Shown here one piece after another: positions 16,559-23,813 of a DNA stretch of 46,238 nucleotides (its first letter is position 1; the number at the start of each line of letters is the position of its first letter). The notes beneath the pieces were generated by a model. It searched no databases. It saw only the letters and a list, made by a program, of their open reading frames with translations, and was not told where the DNA came from. Position numbers and translations under genes: made by a program. Origin of the DNA: Lachnospira multipara LB2003 (GTDB lineage: Bacteria > Bacillota > Clostridia > Lachnospirales > Lachnospiraceae); assembly GCF_000702205.1 (NCBI RefSeq), contig NZ_JNKW01000015.1, positions 1 to 46,238 of the forward strand, given 5' to 3'.

Positions 16559-17127
16559 TTCTTTTAATTGATAACTATGATTCTTTTACATATAACCTAT
16601 ATCAATTTATAGGGATTTTTGAAAGTAATATTAAGGTGTATAGAAATGACGAGATAACTATTGAACAAATAGAAAAATTAAATCCTGATGCTATTGTAAT
16701 TAGCCCAGGACCTAAGGGACCAAAGGAAGCTGGAATATGTGTTGAAGTAATTAGACATTTTGCAAAGACAAAACCAATACTTGGAATTTGTCTTGGACAT
16801 CAGTGCATAGGAGAGGCTTTTGGGGGCGAAATAGTTGCAGCTAAAACTATAATGCATGGTAAGCAATCCACAATAACTACAAATGACAGTAGATTATTTA
16901 GAGGTTTAAAGAAGGAATTTAAGGTAGCTAGATATCATTCTCTTGCTATAAAAAAAGAGACAATGCCAAAGGATTTAGAAGTAACAGCCCTTTCAGAGGA
17001 TGGCGAGGTAATGTCTGTTAAATTAAAGAACTCTAGAGTGTATGGAGTTCAGTTCCATCCAGAGTCCATTTATACAGAATATGGTAAAAAAATTATAGAA
17101 AATTTTCTTATGGAGGCAAATATATGA
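16555..17127 (+). CDS. trpG: Anthranilate synthase glutamine amidotransferase
   Basis: Class I glutamine amidotransferase subunit that hydrolyses glutamine and passes ammonia to TrpE. The catalytic triad is visible: Cys79 in G-I-C-L-G-H-Q, and His168/Glu170 in Q-F-H-P-E-S. At 190 residues it is a free-standing TrpG, with no fused anthranilate phosphoribosyltransferase (TrpD) domain. AGGAGG inside trpE serves as RBS. Start and stop overlap with the neighbours (ATGA), indicating coupled translation. Confidence 0.95.
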   Translation: MILLIDNYDSFTYNLYQFIGIFESNIKVYRNDEITIEQIEKLNPDAIVISPGPKGPKEAGICVEVIRHFAKTKPILGICLGHQCIGEAFGGEIVAAKTIMHGKQSTITTNDSRLFRGLKKEFKVARYHSLAIKKETMPKDLEVTALSEDGEVMSVKLKNSRVYGVQFHPESIYTEYGKKIIENFLMEANI

Positions 17128-17921
17128 TTCTAGATAAAATTGTAGAGGATAAAAAAGAAAGATTAGAAGCAGATAAAAGGGCAGTTCCTCTTGAATCCTT
17201 AAAGGAGGCTGTTAAAAAAATAAAGGAAGATAAGCATGATTTTTACAAGGCCCTATCAGGCAATGATTTGTCTGTTATTGCAGAATTTAAGAATGCCTCA
17301 CCTAGTCATGGAAATATGGATAACAAATTAGACTTAGATAAAAGAATAAGTCAGTATAGCAAATGTGCCAATGCAATTTCTTGCTTAACAGAAGAAAAAC
17401 ACTTTAAAGGTAGCAAGGAATATCTTATGAGTATTAGAAAAATCACAGATTTACCAATACTTAGAAAGGATTTTATTATTGATCCATATCAAGTTTATGA
17501 AGCTAAGCTAATAGGGGCAGATGCTATATTGCTAATAGCGGCAATTCTTGATGACAGGAAATTTAAGGAGCTTTATGACTTAGCGGTAAGCTTAAATTTA
17601 GATGTGCTATGCGAGGTTCATACATTAGATGAATTAAAGCGAATGCTTAATTTAGGCGTGAAGATAATTGGTATAAATAATCGTAACTTATATGATTTTA
17701 CTATAGATCTAGAGACTACGATTAAACTATCAGAATATGCTTTAGATAAGAAAAGTAAAGATACTCTTCTTGTAACAGAAAGTGGAATTACAAAGTTATC
17801 TGATATTAAGCATTTAAGAAAGTCAAAGGTAAATGCCCTTTTAGTGGGAACGGTTCTTATGGAATCAGATAATCCAGAGGGGCTTATAACTGATTTTAAG
17901 GAGGAGTTTAGGGGTGAATAG
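17124..17921 (+). CDS. trpC: Indole-3-glycerol phosphate synthase
   Basis: TIM-barrel enzyme that closes the indole ring from CdRP. Motifs: I-A-E-F-K-N-A-S-P-S-H-G near residue 51, L-R-K-D-F-I-I-D at about 112, G-I-N-N-R-N-L near 190, and a C-terminal V-T-E-S-G-I. Length (265) is normal. It follows trpG with a four-base overlap; no trpD lies between them, although TrpD makes the precursor of its substrate. Confidence 0.95.
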   Translation: MILDKIVEDKKERLEADKRAVPLESLKEAVKKIKEDKHDFYKALSGNDLSVIAEFKNASPSHGNMDNKLDLDKRISQYSKCANAISCLTEEKHFKGSKEYLMSIRKITDLPILRKDFIIDPYQVYEAKLIGADAILLIAAILDDRKFKELYDLAVSLNLDVLCEVHTLDELKRMLNLGVKIIGINNRNLYDFTIDLETTIKLSEYALDKKSKDTLLVTESGITKLSDIKHLRKSKVNALLVGTVLMESDNPEGLITDFKEEFRGE

Positions 17922-18555
17922 ACCAGAGATAAAAATATGTGGACTTACCCTGGATACGGATATTGATGCAGTAATTGAGAATAAGGTTGATTATGCAGGT
18001 TTTGTGCTTTTTTTTAAAGAAAGCAAAAGATATATAGATATAGATTTGGCTACTAGCTTAATGAAAAAATTACAGAAAAATCACATTAAAACTGTGGCTG
18101 TTACTGTTTCACCAACAATTAATCAAGTGGAATTAATAAATAGGGCGGGTTTTGATTATATTCAAATTCATGGGAGTTTAACTAAAGAAGTTATAGAAAA
18201 AATTCGTATTCCCATAATACTTGCTGTTAACGTTAAAGGTGGAGAAGTAGCTGATTTACATAAGGCAAGTAAAGAATATCAAAGTAAGATTTATGCATAT
18301 CTTTTTGATGGGGTAAAGTCAGGAAGCGGACAAAGCTTTAACTGGGATTTAATAGATGATTTTGATATAGGGAATAAGAAATTATTCTTATCAGGTGGAT
18401 TAAATGAGGACAATGTAGAATCTGCTATAAGAAAAGTTAATCCTGATGTGGTGGATGTAAGCTCTGGAGTGGAGTATGAAGACAAAAGAAAAGGTAAGGA
18501 TAAGGAAAAAATAGATAGATTTTGTAAATGTGTAAGAAAGGTAAATGGTGACTAG
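17914..18555 (+). CDS. trpF: Phosphoribosylanthranilate isomerase
   Basis: Small TIM-barrel isomerase that makes CdRP from phosphoribosylanthranilate. The N-terminal K-I-C-G-L with catalytic Cys, Y-A-G-F-V-L-F, Y-I-Q-I-H-G and the final L-S-G-G-L phosphate-binding motif are all present. 213 residues is typical. It starts with GTG at 17914; AAGGAGGAG inside trpC is its RBS, so the eight-base overlap is deliberate. Confidence 0.94.
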   Translation: MNRPEIKICGLTLDTDIDAVIENKVDYAGFVLFFKESKRYIDIDLATSLMKKLQKNHIKTVAVTVSPTINQVELINRAGFDYIQIHGSLTKEVIEKIRIPIILAVNVKGGEVADLHKASKEYQSKIYAYLFDGVKSGSGQSFNWDLIDDFDIGNKKLFLSGGLNEDNVESAIRKVNPDVVDVSSGVEYEDKRKGKDKEKIDRFCKCVRKVNGD

Positions 18556-19744
18556 AATGAATATGGAAAAATATTATGGAAAATTTGGCGGACAGTATGT
18601 ATCAGAATCTCTTATGAATACATTAGATGAGCTAACAAAAGCTTTTGAAGAGGCTATAAATGACAAGGCTTTTATGGATGAATATAGATATTATCTTAAA
18701 CAATACGTTGGAAGAGAGACTCCTCTTTATTTGGCTAAGAATTTATCTAATAAGTATGGAGCTAAGATTTATTTAAAAAGAGAGGATTTAAATCACACTG
18801 GAGCTCATAAGATAAATAATGTTATTGGTCAGATTTTGCTTGCTAAAAGAATGGGCAAGACAAAGGTAATAGCTGAGACAGGTGCTGGTCAGCATGGAGT
18901 AGCAACAGCCACAGGCGCTGCACTTTTTGGAATGGAATGTACTGTTTACATGGGAGAGGAAGATATTAAAAGACAGGCCCTTAACGTGTTTAGAATGAAG
19001 CTTTTAGGAGCTAAGGTAGAGGCAGTAAAGACAGGAAGTAAAACCTTAAAGGATGCCACAAATGAGGCTATTAGAACATGGGCTAAAAGGGCAGAGGATA
19101 CTTTTTATATTATTGGTTCTGCAGTTGGCCCATATCCATATCCAAGAATGGTAAAGGAATTTCAAAAAGTTATTTCAATAGAAGCTAAAAGACAAATCTT
19201 AGAACAGGAACATGCACTTCCTGACGCAGTAGTTGCCTGTGTTGGTGGTGGTTCAAATTCTATTGGAATGTTTGCTGATTTTATAGATGAGAAAAATGTG
19301 AAATTAATAGGTGTGGAGGCTGCAGGACTTGGCATTGAAACAGGAAAACATGCATCAGCAATGTCAGAAGGAAAAATGGGTGTCTTACATGGAATGAGAA
19401 CATATTTATTACAGGATGATGATGGCAATATTAAGCTTGCCCATTCAATTTCTGCAGGACTTGACTATCCTGGAGTAGGCCCAGAACATGCATATTTACG
19501 AGATACTAAAAGGGTTGAATATGTGTCTATTAGAGATGATGAATGTATGAATGCCTTAATGGAGTTAAATAAATTAGAGGGTATATTACCTGCAATTGAA
19601 AGTGCTCATGCCCTTGCTCATACCCTTAAAATCGCCCAGAATGAAATGAAGGGTAAGACTATAATAGTTTGCCTATCAGGAAGAGGAGACAAGGATATAG
19701 ACACTATAAGCAAGTATTTTAATGGTGAAGAGACTAATAAGTAA
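18545..19744 (+). CDS. trpB: Tryptophan synthase beta subunit
   Basis: PLP enzyme that joins indole and serine. The PLP lysine is Lys89 in [17 protein letters not shown] and G-G-G-S-N-S-I-G-M are intact, as in TrpB1. Length 399 is normal. ATG 18545 overlaps trpF by eleven bases after an AAAGG; ATGs at 18557 and 18563 are also possible starts and match the family N-terminus slightly better. Confidence 0.95.
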   Translation: MVTRMNMEKYYGKFGGQYVSESLMNTLDELTKAFEEAINDKAFMDEYRYYLKQYVGRETPLYLAKNLSNKYGAKIYLKREDLNHTGAHKINNVIGQILLAKRMGKTKVIAETGAGQHGVATATGAALFGMECTVYMGEEDIKRQALNVFRMKLLGAKVEAVKTGSKTLKDATNEAIRTWAKRAEDTFYIIGSAVGPYPYPRMVKEFQKVISIEAKRQILEQEHALPDAVVACVGGGSNSIGMFADFIDEKNVKLIGVEAAGLGIETGKHASAMSEGKMGVLHGMRTYLLQDDDGNIKLAHSISAGLDYPGVGPEHAYLRDTKRVEYVSIRDDECMNALMELNKLEGILPAIESAHALAHTLKIAQNEMKGKTIIVCLSGRGDKDIDTISKYFNGEETNK

Positions 19745-19790
19745 TAAAGTGCCATTAAAAATAAAAACAGTAAATTAAGGAGAGAAGCAA

Positions 19791-20585
19791 ATGTTAGTAA
19801 ATAGAATTGAAGAGAAGATAGACAAGCTAAAAAGAGAAGGTAAAAAAGCCTTTATAACATACATGACAGCTGGCCTACCAGACTATAACACAACTAAGAA
19901 TATTATAAGAACAAGTATGGAAGCAGGACTTGATTGCATGGAAATTGGAATTCCTTTTTCTGATCCTGTGGCAGATGGAAACGTTATACAGGATGCATCC
20001 TTTAGAGCAATTAATAATGGAGCAACTCTAGAAAAAACCTTTGTGATGATGAAAGAAATTAGAGATGAGGCAATAGAATTACCAATTGTTTTTATGATGT
20101 ATTATAATCAAATCTATAATTATGGCATAGAAAAATTTGTAAAAAGATGCATTGAATGTGGTGTTGATGGCCTTATAATTCCAGATCTTCCATTTGAGGA
20201 ACAGGACGAATTAAGAACTGAACTAAATGGACATGAGGGCGCACCTATATTAATTCAGCTTGTATCTCCTGTATCAAAATCACGAATTGAAAAAATTGTT
20301 AAAGACGCAAGAGGCTTTATTTATGCAGTTTCCCAAATGGGTGTTACAGGAAATGAGAATAGTTTCCACAACGAAATTAAAAATTATCTATGTGAGGTTA
20401 AGGAAAAAACAGACATTCCAGTTATGCTAGGTTTTGGTATAGGAAGTGCCAAGGATGTTGAGTTTATAAAGTCACAAATTGATGGAGCTATTGTTGGTTC
20501 CCACTTTATAAGGCTAATGGAAGACAGTAATTTTGATATGAATATATGTGCTAACTACATTAAAGAGTTTAAAAATGAATTATAA
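19791..20585 (+). CDS. trpA: Tryptophan synthase alpha subunit
   Basis: TIM-barrel lyase that releases indole from indole-3-glycerol phosphate and channels it to TrpB. M-E-I-G-I-P-F-S-D-P-V-A-D-G contains the catalytic Glu, and the second acid is in L-I-I-P-D-L-P. G-F-G-I-G binds phosphate. The gene is last in the operon, 46 bases after trpB with its own AGGAGAG site. No clear terminator follows. Confidence 0.95.
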   Translation: MLVNRIEEKIDKLKREGKKAFITYMTAGLPDYNTTKNIIRTSMEAGLDCMEIGIPFSDPVADGNVIQDASFRAINNGATLEKTFVMMKEIRDEAIELPIVFMMYYNQIYNYGIEKFVKRCIECGVDGLIIPDLPFEEQDELRTELNGHEGAPILIQLVSPVSKSRIEKIVKDARGFIYAVSQMGVTGNENSFHNEIKNYLCEVKEKTDIPVMLGFGIGSAKDVEFIKSQIDGAIVGSHFIRLMEDSNFDMNICANYIKEFKNEL

Positions 20586-20785
20586 ATTTAGGATTGAAAT
20601 AAAAAGACTATGAAAAAAAGAGACATATTTTGTGGTTAATACTTGATTTATGAAATAATTAGTATTATTATATTTTTATATTTTGATAAAATAAATTATC
20701 TTAATAAAAAATACCAATAAAGAAAAGCAAATCTTGCTAGCTATTGACAGATATCACAAAAATATAAATAATATCTAAACTAGAG

Positions 20786-20814
20786 TTGACTTAATCAGTA
20801 GTTTAGAGTATAGT
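20786..20814 (+). promoter_or_regulatory. Promoter of the HPr-like gene
   Basis: TTGACT, 17 bases, TATAGT. It ends the 260-base gap after trpA, which is otherwise AT-rich with no recognised element. Confidence 0.7.
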
Positions 20815-20859
20815 CGTATTTGGATTTTTTAAATTTTTTAAGGTTAGGTGGAGTTTGAC

Positions 20860-21108
20860 ATGAAAGAAAATGTTTTAGTCGGCGACATTGATAAAATGCA
20901 CAAGAATCCTATAGCTGAATTAGTTCAGGCAGCATGTGCATTTAATAGTCACATTGAAATTATTACTGAGGGCAAGAGTATTAACGCTAAGAGTCTTATG
21001 GGTATTATGGCTTTTGGATTAAAGCCAGGAATTGAAGTTGTTATTTCGGCTGAAGGTGATGATGAATCACAGGCAGTTGAATCAATAAAGAAATTTTTAG
21101 CATGTTAA
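20860..21108 (+). CDS. HPr-like phosphocarrier with altered active site
   Basis: An 82-residue HPr-fold protein. In PTS HPr the active site is G-L-H-A-R-P-A; here it reads K-M-H-K-N-P-I, keeping the phosphorylatable His (residue 14) but replacing the conserved Arg by Asn. The regulatory serine region is kept as N-A-K-S-L-M-G-I-M. The start is ATG 20860, seven bases after GGTGGAG; the upstream GTG would put the RBS inside the gene. No EI or EII gene is near. It may be a regulatory paralogue rather than the main sugar-PTS HPr. Confidence 0.8.
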   Translation: MKENVLVGDIDKMHKNPIAELVQAACAFNSHIEIITEGKSINAKSLMGIMAFGLKPGIEVVISAEGDDESQAVESIKKFLAC

Positions 21109-21130
21109 TGACAAAGAGGAGGTAGAAAAC

Positions 21131-21526
21131 ATGGCAACAACAGCAACAAGCAGTGTTTTTGGTACTAAGACAGCAGATGTAAAGGTTGAAGCTAAGGAGA
21201 TTAAGGCTACTACAGCTAAGAAGGCTACAACAAAGGAAACAGCTGCAAAGAAGGCTACAAAGAAGGCTACAACTAAGACAACAACTACAAAGTCAGTAGC
21301 AGCTAAGCCTTCAACAACAACCGCAAAAAAGACTGTAAAGAAGGAATTATTTGTTCAATACTTAAATCAGCAGGTTGAGCTTGAATCATTAGAAGGTAAG
21401 GTATTAGAAGACCTTCAGAATCAGGGAATTACAGCTAACGATCTTAAGCTCTATTTAAAGCCAGAAGATAACGCTTGCTACTATGTAGCTAACGGTAACA
21501 TAGCTGGTAAAGTAGATTTATTCTAA
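21131..21526 (+). CDS. DUF6465-like protein with Lys/Ala/Thr-rich tail
   Basis: A 131-residue protein in two parts. Residues about 17-70 are low complexity with repeated K-K-A-T and T-K-T units, like a histone H1 or bacterial HU-type tail, and likely bind nucleic acid or another polyanion. Residues 71-131 form a small folded domain ending K-P-E-D-N-A-C-Y-Y-V-A-N-G, the pattern I recall for DUF6465 of Lachnospiraceae. It follows the HPr-like gene by 22 bases with an AGGAGG site. Function is unknown. Confidence 0.65.
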   Translation: MATTATSSVFGTKTADVKVEAKEIKATTAKKATTKETAAKKATKKATTKTTTTKSVAAKPSTTTAKKTVKKELFVQYLNQQVELESLEGKVLEDLQNQGITANDLKLYLKPEDNACYYVANGNIAGKVDLF

Positions 21527-21584
21527 TTAGAATATTTTTAAATAATAATAGAATAGAATTGATACAAATAAATTGTTCGGAAGC

Positions 21585-21616
21585 AAGTGCCTCAGTAATT
21601 GAGGCACTTTTATTTT
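21585..21616 (+). terminator. Rho-independent terminator
   Basis: AAGTGCCTCA pairs with TGAGGCACTT around a GTAAT loop, followed by a T-rich run. Confidence 0.87.
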
Positions 21617-21699
21617 TTGCTTTGAAAAAAACTATCAAGTGTTGTATAATTAAAATGTTGACTTATGGATTTTGTTGGTCCTAGATTTGGAGGAATTAT

Positions 21700-22197
21700 A
21701 TGTTTGAAGTTGAAGATAAGGTTTGTTATGGCGTAGTAGGAGTTTGTCAGATTGAGCAAATTGCTACACCTCCAATTAAAGGCGTCGAAGGTGATTATTA
21801 TTTCCTACAGCCTGTTTATGATAGTAAGGGTATTATTTATTGTCCAGTTAAGAACACTAAGGTGGCAATGAGAAACATCATTACTAAGGCTGAATGTAAG
21901 AAGTTAATTGAACGTGCGAAGAATTGCAAGAAGGACCCACTTCTTAATGAGAAAGTTACACCAATGCAATATGATGAGATGGTTAAGTCTCAAGATACAT
22001 TACAGTTAATGCATCTTATAAGAGCTCTTTATAATATTAAGAATGAAAGAGCTAAGGATTTAAGAAAGATGAAGTCAGCAGACAGCAGAATGTTAGTTGC
22101 AGCAAGAAAGCTTCTATATGGTGAAATTGCAGTAGTAACTGATTCTGATTTTGATGATGTATCAGAAATATTAGATGCCTACCTATCAATTGAATAA
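21700..22197 (+). CDS. CarD-family transcription regulator
   Basis: A 165-residue protein whose first 60 residues match the CarD/CdnL-TRCF RNA polymerase interaction domain (F-E-V-E-D-K-V-C-Y-G-V-V-G-V-C, then Y-Y-F-L-Q-P-V). The rest is helical, as in CarD, where it contacts promoter DNA beside sigma. It is expected to modulate transcription initiation broadly. A GGAGG site precedes the ATG. It is flanked by terminators on both sides and stands alone. Confidence 0.87.
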   Translation: MFEVEDKVCYGVVGVCQIEQIATPPIKGVEGDYYFLQPVYDSKGIIYCPVKNTKVAMRNIITKAECKKLIERAKNCKKDPLLNEKVTPMQYDEMVKSQDTLQLMHLIRALYNIKNERAKDLRKMKSADSRMLVAARKLLYGEIAVVTDSDFDDVSEILDAYLSIE

Positions 22198-22208
22198 TTG
22201 TTATTTAT

Positions 22209-22245
22209 GATGCAGGAAGTTTTATACTTCTTGCATCCATTTCAT
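22209..22245 (+). terminator. Terminator after the CarD-like gene
   Basis: GATGCAGGAAGT pairs with ACTTCTTGCATC (one G-T) around TTTAT, followed by a broken T-rich stretch. Confidence 0.7.
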
Positions 22246-22278
22246 TTTAAGGGAAAGGATTTACATTAGGGATTATTT

Positions 22279-23619
22279 ATGAAAGATTTAACGAAAGGAA
22301 GCATAGTTAAGCTTATTATTAGCTTTGCAGTACCAGTGTTTTTTAGTATGCTTCTTCAAATGACTTATAATTTAGTTGATACTAAGATTATAGGATATGT
22401 ACTTGGAGAATCCAGCCTTGCAGCTGTTGGTTCAACTAATTCCCTTAATACCATGATTGTAGGATTTCTTAATGGATTGACTAATGGTTTTGCAGTTATT
22501 GCAGCATGGTATTTTGGAGCAAAGGATATTAAGAATTTAAAGAGAACAGTAGCAAGTTCGCTGCGATTAGGAATTATAATTTCTTGTATTTTAACAGTTC
22601 TTGTTCTTATTTTTTTAAGACCACTTCTAAAGATTTTAAATACTCCAGATGATTTATTAACAGAAAGCTATAATTATATTTTTATTATATTTTTAGGCAT
22701 GACTTTACTTATGCTATATAACGTGTGCGCTGCCTTACTTAGAGCTATCGGTGATTCAATAACACCACTTTTATTTTTGATTTTTTCTGTAACCCTTAAT
22801 ATATTTGCAGATCTATTCTTTATGAAGGTTGTTAAATTTGGCGTTAGAGGTGCAGCTATTGCCACTATTCTTTCGCAAGGTATTGCATTTGTACTTTGCG
22901 GAATTTATATGCTTATGAAATATGATATCTTAAGAGTTAGTAGAAAAGACTTTGAGATAAGCAAGGATTTAGATGGAAAATTATTATCAACAGGCCTTTC
23001 AATGGGCTTTATGAACTCTCTTATTAATATTGGTAGTGTAACAATGCAAAGCGCAATTAATTCCTTTGGACAAAACATCATTCTTGCCCATACAACTGCA
23101 AGAAGACTTACAGAATTATTTATGATGATGTTTACAGTTCTTGGTCAGACAATGGCTACATTTTGCGGACAAAATCTTGGAGCAGGATGCTATAAAAGAA
23201 TTGTAAAGGGATTAAAACTTGCAATTTTACTAGGTTGGATTTGGTGTGTATTTATAGTTATTCTTACATACACTTGTGTGCCGATCTTTGTTAGGATTTT
23301 AATAAGTTCGGATAATAAAGAGGTAATAGATACAGCGACTCTTTATTTAAGAGTAGATACTTTGCTTTATTTTGTAACAGCTATGATTACTATAACAAGG
23401 AATGCCTTACAAGGCCTTGGAGATAAGATAACACCTATTATTTCAAGTAGTATTGAATTAATAGGAAAAATTATTCTTACATTCACTCTTATTAGAGTTT
23501 GTGGATATTGGGGCGTTATTTTAACAGAGCCTATTGTATGGGTTTTAATGGTTATTCCTCTTATAGTACAGGCGGTTAGATTATGTAGAAAATATAATAA
23601 AATGGGCGAGAAAAACTAG
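22279..23619 (+). CDS. MATE-family efflux transporter
   Basis: A 446-residue membrane protein with about twelve hydrophobic segments in two related halves. The N-terminal G-S-I-V-K-L-I-I-S-F-A-V-P-V-F-F-S, V-D-T-K-I-I-G and V-G-S-T-N-S-L are typical of MATE exporters, and G-Q-N-L-G-A-G-C marks the second half. It would expel cationic drugs or metabolites using Na+ or H+. It has no partner genes that hint at a substrate. Confidence 0.87.
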   Translation: MKDLTKGSIVKLIISFAVPVFFSMLLQMTYNLVDTKIIGYVLGESSLAAVGSTNSLNTMIVGFLNGLTNGFAVIAAWYFGAKDIKNLKRTVASSLRLGIIISCILTVLVLIFLRPLLKILNTPDDLLTESYNYIFIIFLGMTLLMLYNVCAALLRAIGDSITPLLFLIFSVTLNIFADLFFMKVVKFGVRGAAIATILSQGIAFVLCGIYMLMKYDILRVSRKDFEISKDLDGKLLSTGLSMGFMNSLINIGSVTMQSAINSFGQNIILAHTTARRLTELFMMMFTVLGQTMATFCGQNLGAGCYKRIVKGLKLAILLGWIWCVFIVILTYTCVPIFVRILISSDNKEVIDTATLYLRVDTLLYFVTAMITITRNALQGLGDKITPIISSSIELIGKIILTFTLIRVCGYWGVILTEPIVWVLMVIPLIVQAVRLCRKYNKMGEKN

Positions 23620-23637
23620 CTTTTAGGTGGATTGTTC

Positions 23638-23666
23638 TTGTTTTAGTACAATTTATATGTTATGAT
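23638..23666 (+). promoter_or_regulatory. Promoter of the FAD/Fe-S oxidoreductase
   Basis: TTGTTT, 17 bases, TATGAT. A perfect 18-base palindrome begins five bases after the -10 box, over the likely start of transcription. Confidence 0.6.
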
Positions 23667-23670
23667 TTAA

Positions 23671-23688
23671 TTGATAATAAGTTATCAA
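23671..23688. promoter_or_regulatory. Palindromic operator, Rex-like
   Basis: TTGATAA-TAAG-TTATCAA is a perfect inverted repeat with a four-base centre. The layout equals the redox repressor Rex site (TTGTTAA-N4-TTAACAA) with one symmetric change. Location at the start of transcription favours repression. The identity of the regulator is inferred. Confidence 0.5.
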
Positions 23689-23701
23689 TAAGATAACAAC
23701 T

Positions 23702-23744
23702 GCGGTCGTGAATCTAATTAGAAATAAATTAGAAAGATGACCGC
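23702..23744 (+). other. Hairpin in the oxidoreductase 5' leader
   Basis: GCGGTC (23702-23707) pairs with GACCGC (23739-23744) and, inside, TCTAATT with AATTAGA. Only four Ts follow, so it may be a weak terminator or an mRNA-stabilising stem. Confidence 0.5.
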
Positions 23745-23813
23745 TTTTGCGGGGTAAACGGAAACTATAAATTAATAAGTAGTTTCTTGACAATTGTAAA
23801 ATGGGAGGTTTTT

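Noticed and set aside
23671-23688. FNR box
   Set aside because: FNR needs TTGAT-N4-ATCAA; here the half-sites are eight bases apart.
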